Positions 56,717-64,000 of a stretch of 64,000 bases of DNA are shown piece by piece. Position 1 is the stretch's first letter; every line of letters starts with the position of its first letter. Origin of the DNA: SHVZ01 sp041906305 (GTDB lineage: Bacteria > Pseudomonadota > Alphaproteobacteria > SHVZ01); contig JAYRJL010000005.1 in NCBI GenBank assembly GCA_041906305.1, positions 248,001-312,000 on the forward strand, written 5' to 3'. The notes below the pieces were generated by a model. That model was not told the origin of the DNA, ran no database searches, and worked only from the letters and a program-made list of their open reading frames with translations. A program made the translations under genes and the position numbers.

Positions 56717-57874
56717 ATGCCTTGGCAGAATCAGGGGGGCGGCGGGCCCTGGGGCGGCGGCGGCAATAGCGGCGGCCCGTGGGGTTCGGGCGGCGGCAGC
56801 GGCGGGCCGAAGAGCCCGTGGGGCGGTCGCGGCCCGGGTGGCATGCAGCCGCCTGACCTGGAGGACATCCTCCGCAAGGGCCAGGACCGCATGCGCCGGA
56901 TCTTCCCCGGCGGCGTCGGCGGCGCCCGCGGCGTCGGCTTCGCCATCCTGATCGGTCTCGTCCTCTGGCTCGCCAGCGGCTTCTATCGCGTCGCGCCGGA
57001 CGAGCAGGGCGTGGTCCTGCGTTTTGGCGAGTGGGTCCGCACCGCGACCCCCGGCCTCAACTATCACCTGCCGAAGCCGATCGAATCCGTGCTGACGCCT
57101 AATGTCACGCGCGAGAACCGCATCGAGGTGGGATTCCGGTCGTCCGACGGATCGAACGCCAGCCGCTCCGGCCAGCGCCGCGACGTCCAGGACGAGGCCC
57201 TGATGCTGACCGGCGACGAGAACATCGTCGACATCAAGTTCGTCGTGTTCTGGCGCGTGAAGGACGCGGGCCAGTACGTCTTCAACGTGCGCCAGCCGGA
57301 AGCGACCGTGAAGGCCGCCGCGGAATCGGCGCTGCGCGAGTCCGTCGGCCAGAAGCCGATTCAGACGGTCTTCACCGAAGGCCGCGCCCAGATCGAGCAG
57401 CAGACGGTCGAGCTGCTGCAGCGCCTGCTGGACGAGTACAAGGCCGGCATCGAGATCCGCCAGGTGCAGCTGCTCGAAGTCGATCCGCCGAGCCAGGTGG
57501 TCGACGCCTTCAACGAGGTGCAGCGCGCCCGCGCCGACAAGGAGCGCCTGCGCAACGAGGCCGACGCCTACCGCAACGACGTGGTGCCGCGCGCCCGAGG
57601 CGAGGCCGAGAAGCTGATCCAGGAAGCGCGCGCCTACCGCGAAGAGGTGGTGGCGCGGGCGAACGGTGACGCGCAGCGCTTCAAGTCGATCTACGAGGCC
57701 TACAAGGTCAACAAGGACGTGACGACCCAGCGCATCTACCTCGAGACGCTGGAAGAGATCCTGCGCGGCGCGCAGAAGGTCGTCATCGACAACAAGGCCG
57801 GCGGGACCGGCGGCGTGCTGCCGTACCTGCCGCTGCCCGAGCTGAAAAAGAAGGCCGAGGAGAAGAAGCCATGA
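56717..57874 (+). CDS. hflK: FtsH protease modulator HflK
   Basis: 385 residues. A glycine/proline/tryptophan-rich N-terminal cytoplasmic tail (about 1-60), one membrane helix (VGFAILIGLVLWLASGFY) and a periplasmic SPFH/band-7 domain ending in a long coiled coil. It forms the HflKC cage that regulates FtsH. ATG 56717, with AAGAGGAGCAGGGG upstream, is preferred to 56654. hflC overlaps by 4 bp. Divergent from mrp over 110 bp. Confidence 0.95.
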   Translation: MPWQNQGGGGPWGGGGNSGGPWGSGGGSGGPKSPWGGRGPGGMQPPDLEDILRKGQDRMRRIFPGGVGGARGVGFAILIGLVLWLASGFYRVAPDEQGVVLRFGEWVRTATPGLNYHLPKPIESVLTPNVTRENRIEVGFRSSDGSNASRSGQRRDVQDEALMLTGDENIVDIKFVVFWRVKDAGQYVFNVRQPEATVKAAAESALRESVGQKPIQTVFTEGRAQIEQQTVELLQRLLDEYKAGIEIRQVQLLEVDPPSQVVDAFNEVQRARADKERLRNEADAYRNDVVPRARGEAEKLIQEARAYREEVVARANGDAQRFKSIYEAYKVNKDVTTQRIYLETLEEILRGAQKVVIDNKAGGTGGVLPYLPLPELKKKAEEKKP

Positions 57875-58755
57875 GCCGCCAGTTCATGGGCGCGCTCGGC
57901 GCCGCCGTCGTCGCCCTCATCATCGTCGCCTGGGGCGCGCTGTTCACGGTCCCGCAGCAGCAGCAGGCGCTGGTGCTGCAGTTCGGCGATCCCAAGCGCG
58001 TGATCCAGGAGCCCGGCCTCAAGGTGAAGCTGCCGTTCATCCAGGACGTGCAGTACTTCGAGAAACGCATCCTCGACATCGACCCGCCGAAGCAGCAGGT
58101 GATCCTGATCGACCAGAAGCGTCTCGACGTCGACGCCTATGGCCGCTACCGGATCACCAACCCGCTGCGCTTCTACCAGACGGTCAACAACGAGGCCGGC
58201 GCCCGCGCCCGTCTCGGCGCGATCATCAACTCGGCGATGCGCCGCGTGCTCGGCAACGAGTCCCTCGCGAACCTGCTGTCGGTGCGCCGTACCCAGATCA
58301 CCCAGGCGATCTTCCAGGAGGTCAACCAGGCGGCGACCTCGCTCGGCATCGAGATGATCGATGTCCGCATGAAGCGGGTCGACTATCCCGACCAGACCAG
58401 CCAGGCGATCTACGCGCGGATGAAGTCCGAGCGCGACCGCGAGGCGCGGGAATTCCGCGGCGAAGGCCAGGAGGTCGCCCAGCAGATCCGCGCCGACGCC
58501 GACCGCCAGCGCGTGGTGACCGTCGCGACCGCCCAGCAGCAGGCCCAGACCCTTCGTGGCCAGGGCGACGCCCAGGCGATCCAGATCTATGCCGATGCCT
58601 TCGGCCAGGATCCGCAGTTCTTCGCCTTCTACCGCTCGATGGAAGCCTACAAGCAGTCGCTGGGCGACGGCTCGACCACCCTGGTCCTGTCGCCGGACAG
58701 CGAGTTCTTCCGCTTCTTCAACGACGTCACCGGCAAGGGGCATCAGAAGCCCTAG
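57871..58755 (+). CDS. hflC: FtsH protease modulator HflC
   Basis: 294 residues: one N-terminal helix (ALGAAVVALIIVAWGALFTV) and an SPFH domain with VQYFEKRILDIDPPKQQ and a coiled-coil region rich in Glu/Gln/Arg. Partner of HflK in the periplasmic cage around FtsH. Start overlaps hflK by ATGA. Confidence 0.95.
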   Translation: MSRQFMGALGAAVVALIIVAWGALFTVPQQQQALVLQFGDPKRVIQEPGLKVKLPFIQDVQYFEKRILDIDPPKQQVILIDQKRLDVDAYGRYRITNPLRFYQTVNNEAGARARLGAIINSAMRRVLGNESLANLLSVRRTQITQAIFQEVNQAATSLGIEMIDVRMKRVDYPDQTSQAIYARMKSERDREAREFRGEGQEVAQQIRADADRQRVVTVATAQQQAQTLRGQGDAQAIQIYADAFGQDPQFFAFYRSMEAYKQSLGDGSTTLVLSPDSEFFRFFNDVTGKGHQKP

Positions 58756-58775
58756 AGGCCGGTCCCGGAGCTTCC

Positions 58776-58961
58776 GTGGAGGACGCCCTTCTCGCCGTCG
58801 GCCTCGTGCTGGCGCTGGAGGGCGCCCTCTACGCGCTCTTTCCCGACAGCATGCGCCGCGCGCTGGCCATGGCGGTGGCGCTGCCGCCGGACCAGCTCCG
58901 AATCGCCGGTCTGGTCGCCGCATTGCTCGGCGTCGGGATCGTCTGGCTGATCCGGGGCTAG
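58776..58961 (+). CDS. DUF2065 small membrane protein
   Basis: 61 residues from GTG 58776 with CCCGGAG upstream. Two hydrophobic helices around ALYALFPDSMRRAL, the DUF2065 pattern. The family is regularly found just after hflC (E. coli YjeT), suggesting a role with HflKC. Confidence 0.85.
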   Translation: MEDALLAVGLVLALEGALYALFPDSMRRALAMAVALPPDQLRIAGLVAALLGVGIVWLIRG

Positions 58962-59125
58962 GCCCCTCTCACGAGCCTGTGAAGCCGCTCCCCGGGTCCC
59001 TTCCGGGCATGCCATAATTCGACCACATGGTGGTTGTTGAGTGACGCTCCAAAAGGTTCCGTCCGGGTGGGCGGGGCTCTCTCGGCATATCCGGGCGGAA
59101 GGCGGCTCTGGCGTCGCCCGGCGAC

Positions 59126-60721
59126 ATGAAATCGGTCGGTCAAAGGAGTTCTCTCGTGGTTCGAGCCCTTCTCGTTCGCGGCACATCCGAAACCCGTCGC
59201 GCCCGCTCGTCTTGGCGCGTGGCGGCGGCCTTGGGCGCGGCCCTGCTGGCGGCGCCGGTCGCCGGCGCCGAGGCGCGCACGCCGCCCGAAAGCTTCGCCG
59301 ATCTCGCCGAGCAGCTGCTGCCGGCGGTGGTCAACATCTCGACCACGCAGACTGTGCGTCAGCAGGAGCGCCGGGGCGGCGGCAGCGGCGACGGCCAGCA
59401 GCGCGAAGGCCAGCGTCGCGGGCCCGACGTGCCGCAGTTCCCGCCGGGCTCGCCGTTCGAGGAGTTCTTCAAGGACTTCTTCGACCGCGGCCAGCGGCCC
59501 GACCAGGCGCCGCGCCGCGCGACCTCGCTCGGATCCGGCTTCGTCATCGATGCCGCCGGCTACGTCGTCACCAACAACCACGTCATCGACGGCGCCGATG
59601 CCGACGGCATCACCGTCAAGCTGCAGGACGACACCGAGTTCAAGGCGAAGCTGATCGGCAAGGATTCCAAGACCGATCTCGCGCTGCTCAAGATCGAGCC
59701 CGGCAACAAGAAGCTCTCGGTGGTGAAGTTCGGCGACTCCGGCAAGTCGCGCGTCGGCGACTGGGTGCTGGCGATCGGCAACCCGTTCGGCCTCGGCGGC
59801 TCGGTCACCGCCGGCATCGTCTCGGCGCGGGCCCGCGACATCAATTCCGGCCCCTACGACGACTTCATCCAGACCGACGCCTCGATCAACAAGGGCAACT
59901 CCGGCGGCCCGCTGTTCAACATGGCGGGCGAGGTCATCGGCGTGAACACGGCGATCTACTCGCCGACCGGCGGCTCGATCGGCATCGGCTTCTCGGTGCC
60001 GTCCAACCTGGCCAAGCCGGTGGCCGACCAGCTCCGCGAGTTCGGCCGCACCAAGCGTGGCTGGCTCGGCGTCAAGATCCAGGGCGTCACCGAGGAGATC
60101 GCGGAATCGCTCGGCCTCGGCAAGGCGCGCGGCGCGATGATCGCCTCGGTCTCCGAGAACGGCCCGGCCGAGAAGGCGAAGCTTCGCGCCGGCGACGTGA
60201 TCCTGACCTTCGACGGCAAGGACGTGAACGAGATGCGGCGCCTGCCGCGTATCGTCATGGAGACCGGCGTCAACAAGGATGTGCCCGTCCAGATCTGGCG
60301 CGACGGCAAGCCCCTGTCGGTCACCGTCCGGGTCGGCGAGCTCGACGAGAACGAGCAGGTCGCCGCGGTTCCCGCCAAGGCGGACCCCAATACCAACCAG
60401 CGCGGCAGCCAGGCCAAGGTCGACGCGCTCGGCGTCGTGCTGGCCCCGATCTCGCCGGAACTCCGGCAGAAGTTCGACATTGATCAGAATACGAGCCAGG
60501 GCGTTGTGGTCACCGAAGTCGACCAGAACGGACCCGCTGCCGAGAAGGGCGTGCGGGCTGGCGACATCATCGTCGAGGTCGGCCAGGAGGAGGTAAAGAC
60601 TCCGGCGGACATCCGGGCGAAGGTCGAGAAGGCACGCCAAGCCGGACGCAAGTCGGTGCTGCTGCTGGTCGACCGCCAGGGCGAGATGCGCTTCATTGCG
60701 CTCCGCATCGACAAGGGCTGA
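59126..60721 (+). CDS. degP: DegP/DegQ-type periplasmic serine protease
   Basis: 531 residues. Signal sequence (AAALGAALLAAPVAGAEA), protease domain with His in TNNHVIDG, Asp in SKTDLALL and Ser in GNSGGPLF, followed by two PDZ domains (about 305-390 and 425-520). A Gly/Arg-rich LA-loop region lies near residues 80-110. Acts in periplasmic quality control. ATG 59126 gives an extended N-terminus before the signal. The palindrome CCAC-ATG-GTGG at 59023-59033 lies in the upstream gap. A strong terminator follows. Confidence 0.93.
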   Translation: MKSVGQRSSLVVRALLVRGTSETRRARSSWRVAAALGAALLAAPVAGAEARTPPESFADLAEQLLPAVVNISTTQTVRQQERRGGGSGDGQQREGQRRGPDVPQFPPGSPFEEFFKDFFDRGQRPDQAPRRATSLGSGFVIDAAGYVVTNNHVIDGADADGITVKLQDDTEFKAKLIGKDSKTDLALLKIEPGNKKLSVVKFGDSGKSRVGDWVLAIGNPFGLGGSVTAGIVSARARDINSGPYDDFIQTDASINKGNSGGPLFNMAGEVIGVNTAIYSPTGGSIGIGFSVPSNLAKPVADQLREFGRTKRGWLGVKIQGVTEEIAESLGLGKARGAMIASVSENGPAEKAKLRAGDVILTFDGKDVNEMRRLPRIVMETGVNKDVPVQIWRDGKPLSVTVRVGELDENEQVAAVPAKADPNTNQRGSQAKVDALGVVLAPISPELRQKFDIDQNTSQGVVVTEVDQNGPAAEKGVRAGDIIVEVGQEEVKTPADIRAKVEKARQAGRKSVLLLVDRQGEMRFIALRIDKG

Positions 60722-60763
60722 GTTCTTCCCCCCCGAACGGCCCAAGGCTTACGGAGTGCGAGG

Positions 60764-60796
60764 CGGCGCCGGATCCACGGATCCGGCGCCGTTTTT
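60764..60796 (+). terminator. Rho-independent terminator
   Basis: CGGCGCCGGATCC-AC-GGATCCGGCGCCG, a perfect 13-bp stem with a TTTTT tail, 43 bp after the degP stop. Confidence 0.9.
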
Positions 60797-60811
60797 CTTC
60801 GGAGATCCCAG

Positions 60812-61276
60812 ATGAGCGACGAGCTGTCCATCCGGCGGGCGACGGCGGCCGACCTGCCGGCAATCGTGCGCATGCTGGCGAACGATCCCCTGGGCAAGAC
60901 CCGCGAGCGCTATGCCGAGCCGTTGCCGGAGGCGTATCTGCAGGCCTTCGCCGACGTCGAGGCGCAGAAGGGCAACGAGATCCTGGTCGGCGTGATCGAC
61001 GGCCGGGTCGTCGGCTGCCTGCAGCTGACGATGATCCCCGGCCTCTCGCGCCTCGGCATGCTGCGCGCGCAGATCGAGAGCGTCCGGGTCGACGAAAGCC
61101 GGCGCGGCGAGGGGATCGGCGAGAAGCTGTTCCTGGATGCGATCGAGCGGGCACGGAAAGCCGGCTGCGGCCTGGTGCAGCTGACCACCGACGCCTCGCG
61201 TCCGGACGCGCATCGCTTCTACGAACGCCTGGGATTCGTCGCGAGCCATGTGGGCATGAAGCTCTCGCTGACGTGA
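60812..61276 (+). CDS. GNAT-family N-acetyltransferase
   Basis: 154 residues. Acetyl-CoA-binding motif in VRVDESRRGEGIGEKLF (R/Q-x-x-G-x-G) and the C-terminal HRFYERLGF typical of GNAT enzymes. Substrate unknown. It starts 15 bp after the degP terminator hairpin and has GGAGATCCCAG upstream. Confidence 0.9.
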   Translation: MSDELSIRRATAADLPAIVRMLANDPLGKTRERYAEPLPEAYLQAFADVEAQKGNEILVGVIDGRVVGCLQLTMIPGLSRLGMLRAQIESVRVDESRRGEGIGEKLFLDAIERARKAGCGLVQLTTDASRPDAHRFYERLGFVASHVGMKLSLT

Positions 61277-61278
61277 CA

Positions 61279-61307
61279 TTGACCCTGTAACCCGGCGGGC
61301 CTAGCGT
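61279..61307 (+). promoter_or_regulatory. Sigma-70-type promoter
   Basis: TTGACC at 61279-61284, 17-bp spacer, TAGCGT at 61302-61307, 42 bp before msrP. Confidence 0.5.
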
Positions 61308-61348
61308 CCGAACAGACGGGGGCCACCGTCCATCCAGGAGCGTCTTTC

Positions 61349-62308
61349 ATGTGGGTTCATCGCAAGCCGAGCTGGCATCTGAAGGAAAGCGCCGCGACCG
61401 ACGAGGCGGCCTATCTCAACCGCCGCGAGCTGGTGGCGGGCATCGCCGCGGGCTCGATCCTGCTGGGATCCGGCACCGCCTCGGCGCAGCGCGTCAGCGA
61501 CGATCCGTCGATGAAGCTCTACCCCTTCAAGAAGAACGAGGCCTTCACTCTCGATCGCGCGCTGACGGACGAGAAGGAAGCGACGACCTACAACAACTTC
61601 TATGAGTACGGGACGTCGAAGTCGATCTGGAAGGCGGCCGAGCAGCTGAAGATCCGCCCCTGGACTCTGAAGATCGCCGGCATGGTGGAGAAGCCGTTCG
61701 AGATCGGGATCGACGACCTGCTCGCGAAGATGCCGCTCGAGGAGCGGCTGTATCGCCATCGCTGCGTCGAGGCGTGGTCGATGGCGGTGCCGTGGTCCGG
61801 CTTCGCGCTGAAGGCGCTGGTCGACCTCGCCAAGCCGCTGGCGTCGGCCAAGTACGTGGTGATGACGACCTTCATGGACCCGGCCATGGCGCCGGGGCAG
61901 AAGCAGTTCTTCTATCCCTGGCCCTACACCGAAGGCCTGACCATGGCGGAGGCGACCAACGATCTCGCCTTCGTGGCGACCGGCATCTACGGCAAGCCGA
62001 TGCCCAAGCAGAACGGTGCCCCGCTCAGGCTGGCGGTGCCGTGGAAGTACGGGTTCAAGTCGGTGAAGTCGATCGTGAAGCTCGAGTTCTCCGACAAGCA
62101 GCCGAAGACCTACTGGGAGTCGCTGCAGGACAGCGAGTACGGGTTCTGGGCCAACGTGAACCCGAACGTGCCCCATCCGCGCTGGAGCCAGGAGTTCGAG
62201 CGGGTGCTGGGGACCAACGACCGCGTGCCGACCAAGCTGTTCAACGGCTACGGCGAACAGGTCGCCGACCTGTACAAGGGGCTCGAGAAGGAACGCCTCT
62301 GGGCCTGA
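61349..62308 (+). CDS. msrP: Protein-methionine-sulfoxide reductase catalytic subunit MsrP
   Basis: 319 residues. Tat-type N-terminus (NRRELVAGIAAG), sulfite-oxidase-fold molybdopterin domain with the Mo-ligand cysteine Cys139 in HRCVEAWSM. It repairs oxidised methionines in periplasmic proteins. Its normal partner, the heme-b membrane subunit MsrQ, is usually the next gene; here no msrQ follows, only a non-coding region. An electron donor elsewhere in the genome is needed, or another cytochrome substitutes. Confidence 0.93.
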   Translation: MWVHRKPSWHLKESAATDEAAYLNRRELVAGIAAGSILLGSGTASAQRVSDDPSMKLYPFKKNEAFTLDRALTDEKEATTYNNFYEYGTSKSIWKAAEQLKIRPWTLKIAGMVEKPFEIGIDDLLAKMPLEERLYRHRCVEAWSMAVPWSGFALKALVDLAKPLASAKYVVMTTFMDPAMAPGQKQFFYPWPYTEGLTMAEATNDLAFVATGIYGKPMPKQNGAPLRLAVPWKYGFKSVKSIVKLEFSDKQPKTYWESLQDSEYGFWANVNPNVPHPRWSQEFERVLGTNDRVPTKLFNGYGEQVADLYKGLEKERLWA

Positions 62309-62353
62309 CCCCGGTCGGGGCCGGCGGGGTCCCCGTCACGGTTTTCTCACGAG
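62309..62353 (+). other. 3' region of msrP, G/C-rich hairpins
   Basis: CCCCGGTCGGGG followed by GGCGGGGTCCCC and a TTTTC run can form a weak terminator-like structure for msrP, opposed to the sRNA terminator from the other strand. Confidence 0.35.
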
Positions 62354-62480
62354 CAAAAAAAATGGCCGGACCCGAGGGTCCGGCCAGTTGAACAGGGAGG
62401 CTTCACGTCTGGGAGACGTAGGATCCCGAAGGACCCTTCCCTGGGCAGGGTGCCCAGGGGCTGAGATGATCGAAAACTCG
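62354..62480 (-). ncRNA. Candidate trans-acting small RNA
   Basis: On the minus strand this stretch folds into successive perfect hairpins: CCCTGGGC-loop-GCCCAGGG (62439-62459), ACGTCT-CCC-AGACGT (62405-62419), a single-stranded GAAGCCTCCCTGTTCAAC, and a terminator TGGCCGGACCC-TC-GGGTCCGGCCA with T8 (62355-62386). The unpaired CCTCCC is complementary to Shine-Dalgarno sequences, a common trait of alphaproteobacterial sRNAs. A TATGTT box on the minus strand (about 62487-62492) could be the -10. The 5' end is an estimate; no family is assigned. Confidence 0.6.
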
Positions 62481-62750
62481 AACATCCAACATAGGCAAAC
62501 GTAAGCGCTGACGCTTAAGAAACAATGAATACCTTCTCAAAGCCGCTATGCAAATTTTGCATGGCTCTGGATATTTCATTGTTCTCCCAAAATTCTCTGT
62601 AGTTTCCGCAATTTACAACCTCTACCGCTGGGCCAGTGCAACCGCGTGCGCACCACGGTTCCGTGAGCGGCGAGTTTCCGATCCGAAACCGACATGAGGC
62701 GTCGCCCTGAAACGGACGAATCACCAGGCGAAACGGCTGGTGAGCGGTGA
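62481..62750. promoter_or_regulatory. AT-rich intergenic region with palindromes
   Basis: The part 62481-62640 is far richer in A/T than the genome. It contains TAAGCG-CTGA-CGCTTA (62502-62517) and the perfect palindrome ATGCAAA-T-TTTGCAT (62548-62562), flanked by AGCC/GGCT. It lies upstream of the putative sRNA and downstream of the DUF1501 gene, and may hold the sRNA promoter and an operator. A 69-codon minus-strand ORF here (62515-62724) lacks convincing coding character. Confidence 0.45.
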
Positions 62751-64000
62751 CTAAGCGAGGCCCAGCGCCGCCGCGCTGCCGAGGGTCGGAAACACGTCGC
62801 CGATCCGCCCCTGGCCGGCGCGCTTGACCAGCACCTCGGCGAGCACGCGCCGGTAGTCGGTGGTGATCGCGAGGTCGAGTCCCTGGTCCAGCGCCGGGCC
62901 CTTGAGGCCGGGCCAGGCCCCGTAGAGCCCGCCCTTGATGCCGGACCCGGAAACCAGCACGACGCCGCCGTGGCCGTGGTCGGTGCCGCGGTTCTGGTTC
63001 TCGATCAGGCGGCGGCCGAATTCGCTCATCACCACGACGGTCAGCCGGTCGCCCATCGCGGCCAGGTCGGCATGGAGGGCCGCCAGCGCCTGGGAAAGCC
63101 GCGTCGCCTGGGTCTGGAAGCGACCGGCCTGGGCGTCATGGGTGTCCCAGCCGCCGAAGTCGGCGGTCGCGACCGCGAGCCCGATCTCGGCCTTGGCGAG
63201 GTCGGCGATGGTCTTGAGCGCGGTGGCGAGCTCGCCCGAACCGTAGCTGACCGTCTCGGCCGCGGCGGCGGCGGGTGCCGGAGCAGCCATCATGCCCGTC
63301 GTCATGGAGGGGGCCATCGTCATGCCGCCTTCGGGCGCCGCGTCGTCATCATCGGCGGCGGCTTTCGCCACGGAGGCCGCGGCCGCCGCGGCGGTGACGC
63401 GGGCGACGGCGTCCAGCGTGTTGCGCATGACCAGCGCCCGCGCACCGCCGCGGGCGGCGAGCTTGGCAAGGACGTTGGCGTTCCTCTGACCGCCGCTGAC
63501 GCGGAAGCTCGCCGGCGTCGTCATCGACACCGCGCGCATCTCGCCCTGCAGCGCCATCGGCACCTCGGACGCGGCGGCGAGGATCGGCACCTGGCCGGCG
63601 ACCGCCACTGCCGCCAGGTGACGCGCGAGCCAGCCGGTTGCCGGCGGCGTCTCGGCGTCGGCATAACCCCGCTCCATCATCTCCTGGCTCTGGAAATGGC
63701 TGCGGTTGGTGGAGACAAGGCCGGTCGCATGCACGATCGCGAGCTTGCCCGCGCCGTAGAGCTCGGCGAGGCCGGTCGCTGCCGGATGCAGCGTGAAGGT
63801 CTGGCCGTTGAGCGTTCCCGAGAGCGGAAGCCCGGCGCCGGTGCCGCTTGCCGGGATCGCCAGCGTCGGCCGTGCGGCCTGGTACTCGGCATTGCCCGAC
63901 GGGGCCACCAGGCTCAGCAGGTCGGCGGCGCCCCGAAGGAAGACGACGACCAGCAGCGGCGCACCGGTCGCGCCGAAGGCGAGCTTGGTTCCCGCGGGAA
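62751..64000 (-). CDS. DUF1501 protein, 5' end beyond window
   Basis: At least 416 codons, open to the window edge; the frame at 63909-64000 encodes LLVVVFLRGAADLLSLV, a normal DUF1501 N-terminal block, so the GTG at 63908 is not the start. Other family blocks: STNRSHFQSQEMMERG, DFGGWDTHDAQ and MSEFGRRLIENQNRGTDHGHGG with alkaline-phosphatase-like metal residues. DUF1501 proteins are exported sulfatase/phosphatase-like, usually next to a DUF1800 gene, probably just upstream. An Ala/Met/Asp-rich insertion (DDDDAAPEGGMTMAP region) interrupts the domain. Confidence 0.85.
   Translation of the reverse strand, partial: PAGTKLAFGATGAPLLVVVFLRGAADLLSLVAPSGNAEYQAARPTLAIPASGTGAGLPLSGTLNGQTFTLHPAATGLAELYGAGKLAIVHATGLVSTNRSHFQSQEMMERGYADAETPPATGWLARHLAAVAVAGQVPILAAASEVPMALQGEMRAVSMTTPASFRVSGGQRNANVLAKLAARGGARALVMRNTLDAVARVTAAAAAASVAKAAADDDDAAPEGGMTMAPSMTTGMMAAPAPAAAAAETVSYGSGELATALKTIADLAKAEIGLAVATADFGGWDTHDAQAGRFQTQATRLSQALAALHADLAAMGDRLTVVVMSEFGRRLIENQNRGTDHGHGGVVLVSGSGIKGGLYGAWPGLKGPALDQGLDLAITTDYRRVLAEVLVKRAGQGRIGDVFPTLGSAAALGLA

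Noticed and set aside
62449..62468. Plus-strand GGGTGCCCAGGGGCTGAGAT resembling part of a TPP riboswitch
   Set aside because: The second half of the THI box is missing, no plus-strand gene follows, and the bases are explained by a hairpin of the minus-strand sRNA candidate.
62515..62724. 69-codon minus-strand ORF
   Set aside because: AT-rich, overlaps two palindromes, no ribosome site, no recognisable motif.

Overview
The window is a gene-dense, high-GC chromosomal segment of an alphaproteobacterium. The evidence is the bolA / J-domain / cobS / cobT synteny, a MucR/Ros-type zinc-finger regulator, ThyX instead of ThyA, the mrp-hflK-hflC-DUF2065-degP run, and CoxE/XdhC molybdoenzyme maturation genes. 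I cannot name a genus; a Rhodospirillales- or Reyranella-like free-living heterotroph would fit. No rRNA, tRNA, CRISPR array, prophage or conventional insertion sequence was seen.

Layout. 58-5747: maturation operon for a xanthine-dehydrogenase/CO-dehydrogenase-type molybdoenzyme (CoxE-like VWA protein, XdhC split into two ORFs, MoeA-like/MocA fusion, SufS-like cysteine desulfurase, SufU-like scaffold). 5835-6877: PAS protein and MucR-like regulator behind an AT-rich control region. 6882-10971 (minus): N,N-dimethylformamidase-like small and large subunits translationally coupled to two short-chain dehydrogenases. 12068-14559 (minus): EamA exporter and a second, shorter DMFase-like protein. 14892-18616: DinG/XPD-like helicase and a SprA-related putative metalloprotease. 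18639-19096: first DUF559 cassette. 20992-27091: complete peptide-type ABC importer. 27092-33927: MFS, EamA, TspO, amidase, phosphoglycerate kinase, sorbosone-dehydrogenase-like enzyme. 33930-38675: glutamine-amidotransferase-like hydrolase, 2OG oxygenase, LolA, CBS protein, DUF2889, exported repeat protein, BolA. 38757-42306: J-domain protein, CobS, CobT. 42443-46382: KAP-type NTPase, Tat-exported dienelactone hydrolase, WYL-like small protein, ThyX. 46393-46858: second DUF559 cassette. 46879-51128: YafY/WYL regulator divergent from a run of small stress or detoxification-type genes, one broken by a nonsense codon. 51452-56606: MFS, PhoD phosphatase, two-subunit TPP decarboxylase, Mrp. 56717-61276: HflK, HflC, DUF2065, DegP, GNAT. 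61349-64000: MsrP without MsrQ, a probable sRNA, and the 3' part of a DUF1501 gene.

The most unusual structure is a family of G/C-rich palindromic units (15 copies at 8 intergenic loci) occurring mainly as inverted pairs. Both DUF559 (Vsr-like nuclease) genes are bracketed by such pairs in the same head-inward order, and their reading frames end inside the repeats. Three other loci have the same pair around a gene-less spacer of about 65 bp. This layout recalls RAYT/REP or autonomous/MITE pairs, and I propose the DUF559 cassette as a candidate unrecognised mobile or repeat-propagating unit. Other leads are an identical-spacing 20-bp inverted repeat in two divergent promoter regions, a multi-hairpin sRNA candidate at 62354-62480, the DMFase-like operons, and a KAP NTPase whose Walker A lysine is arginine.
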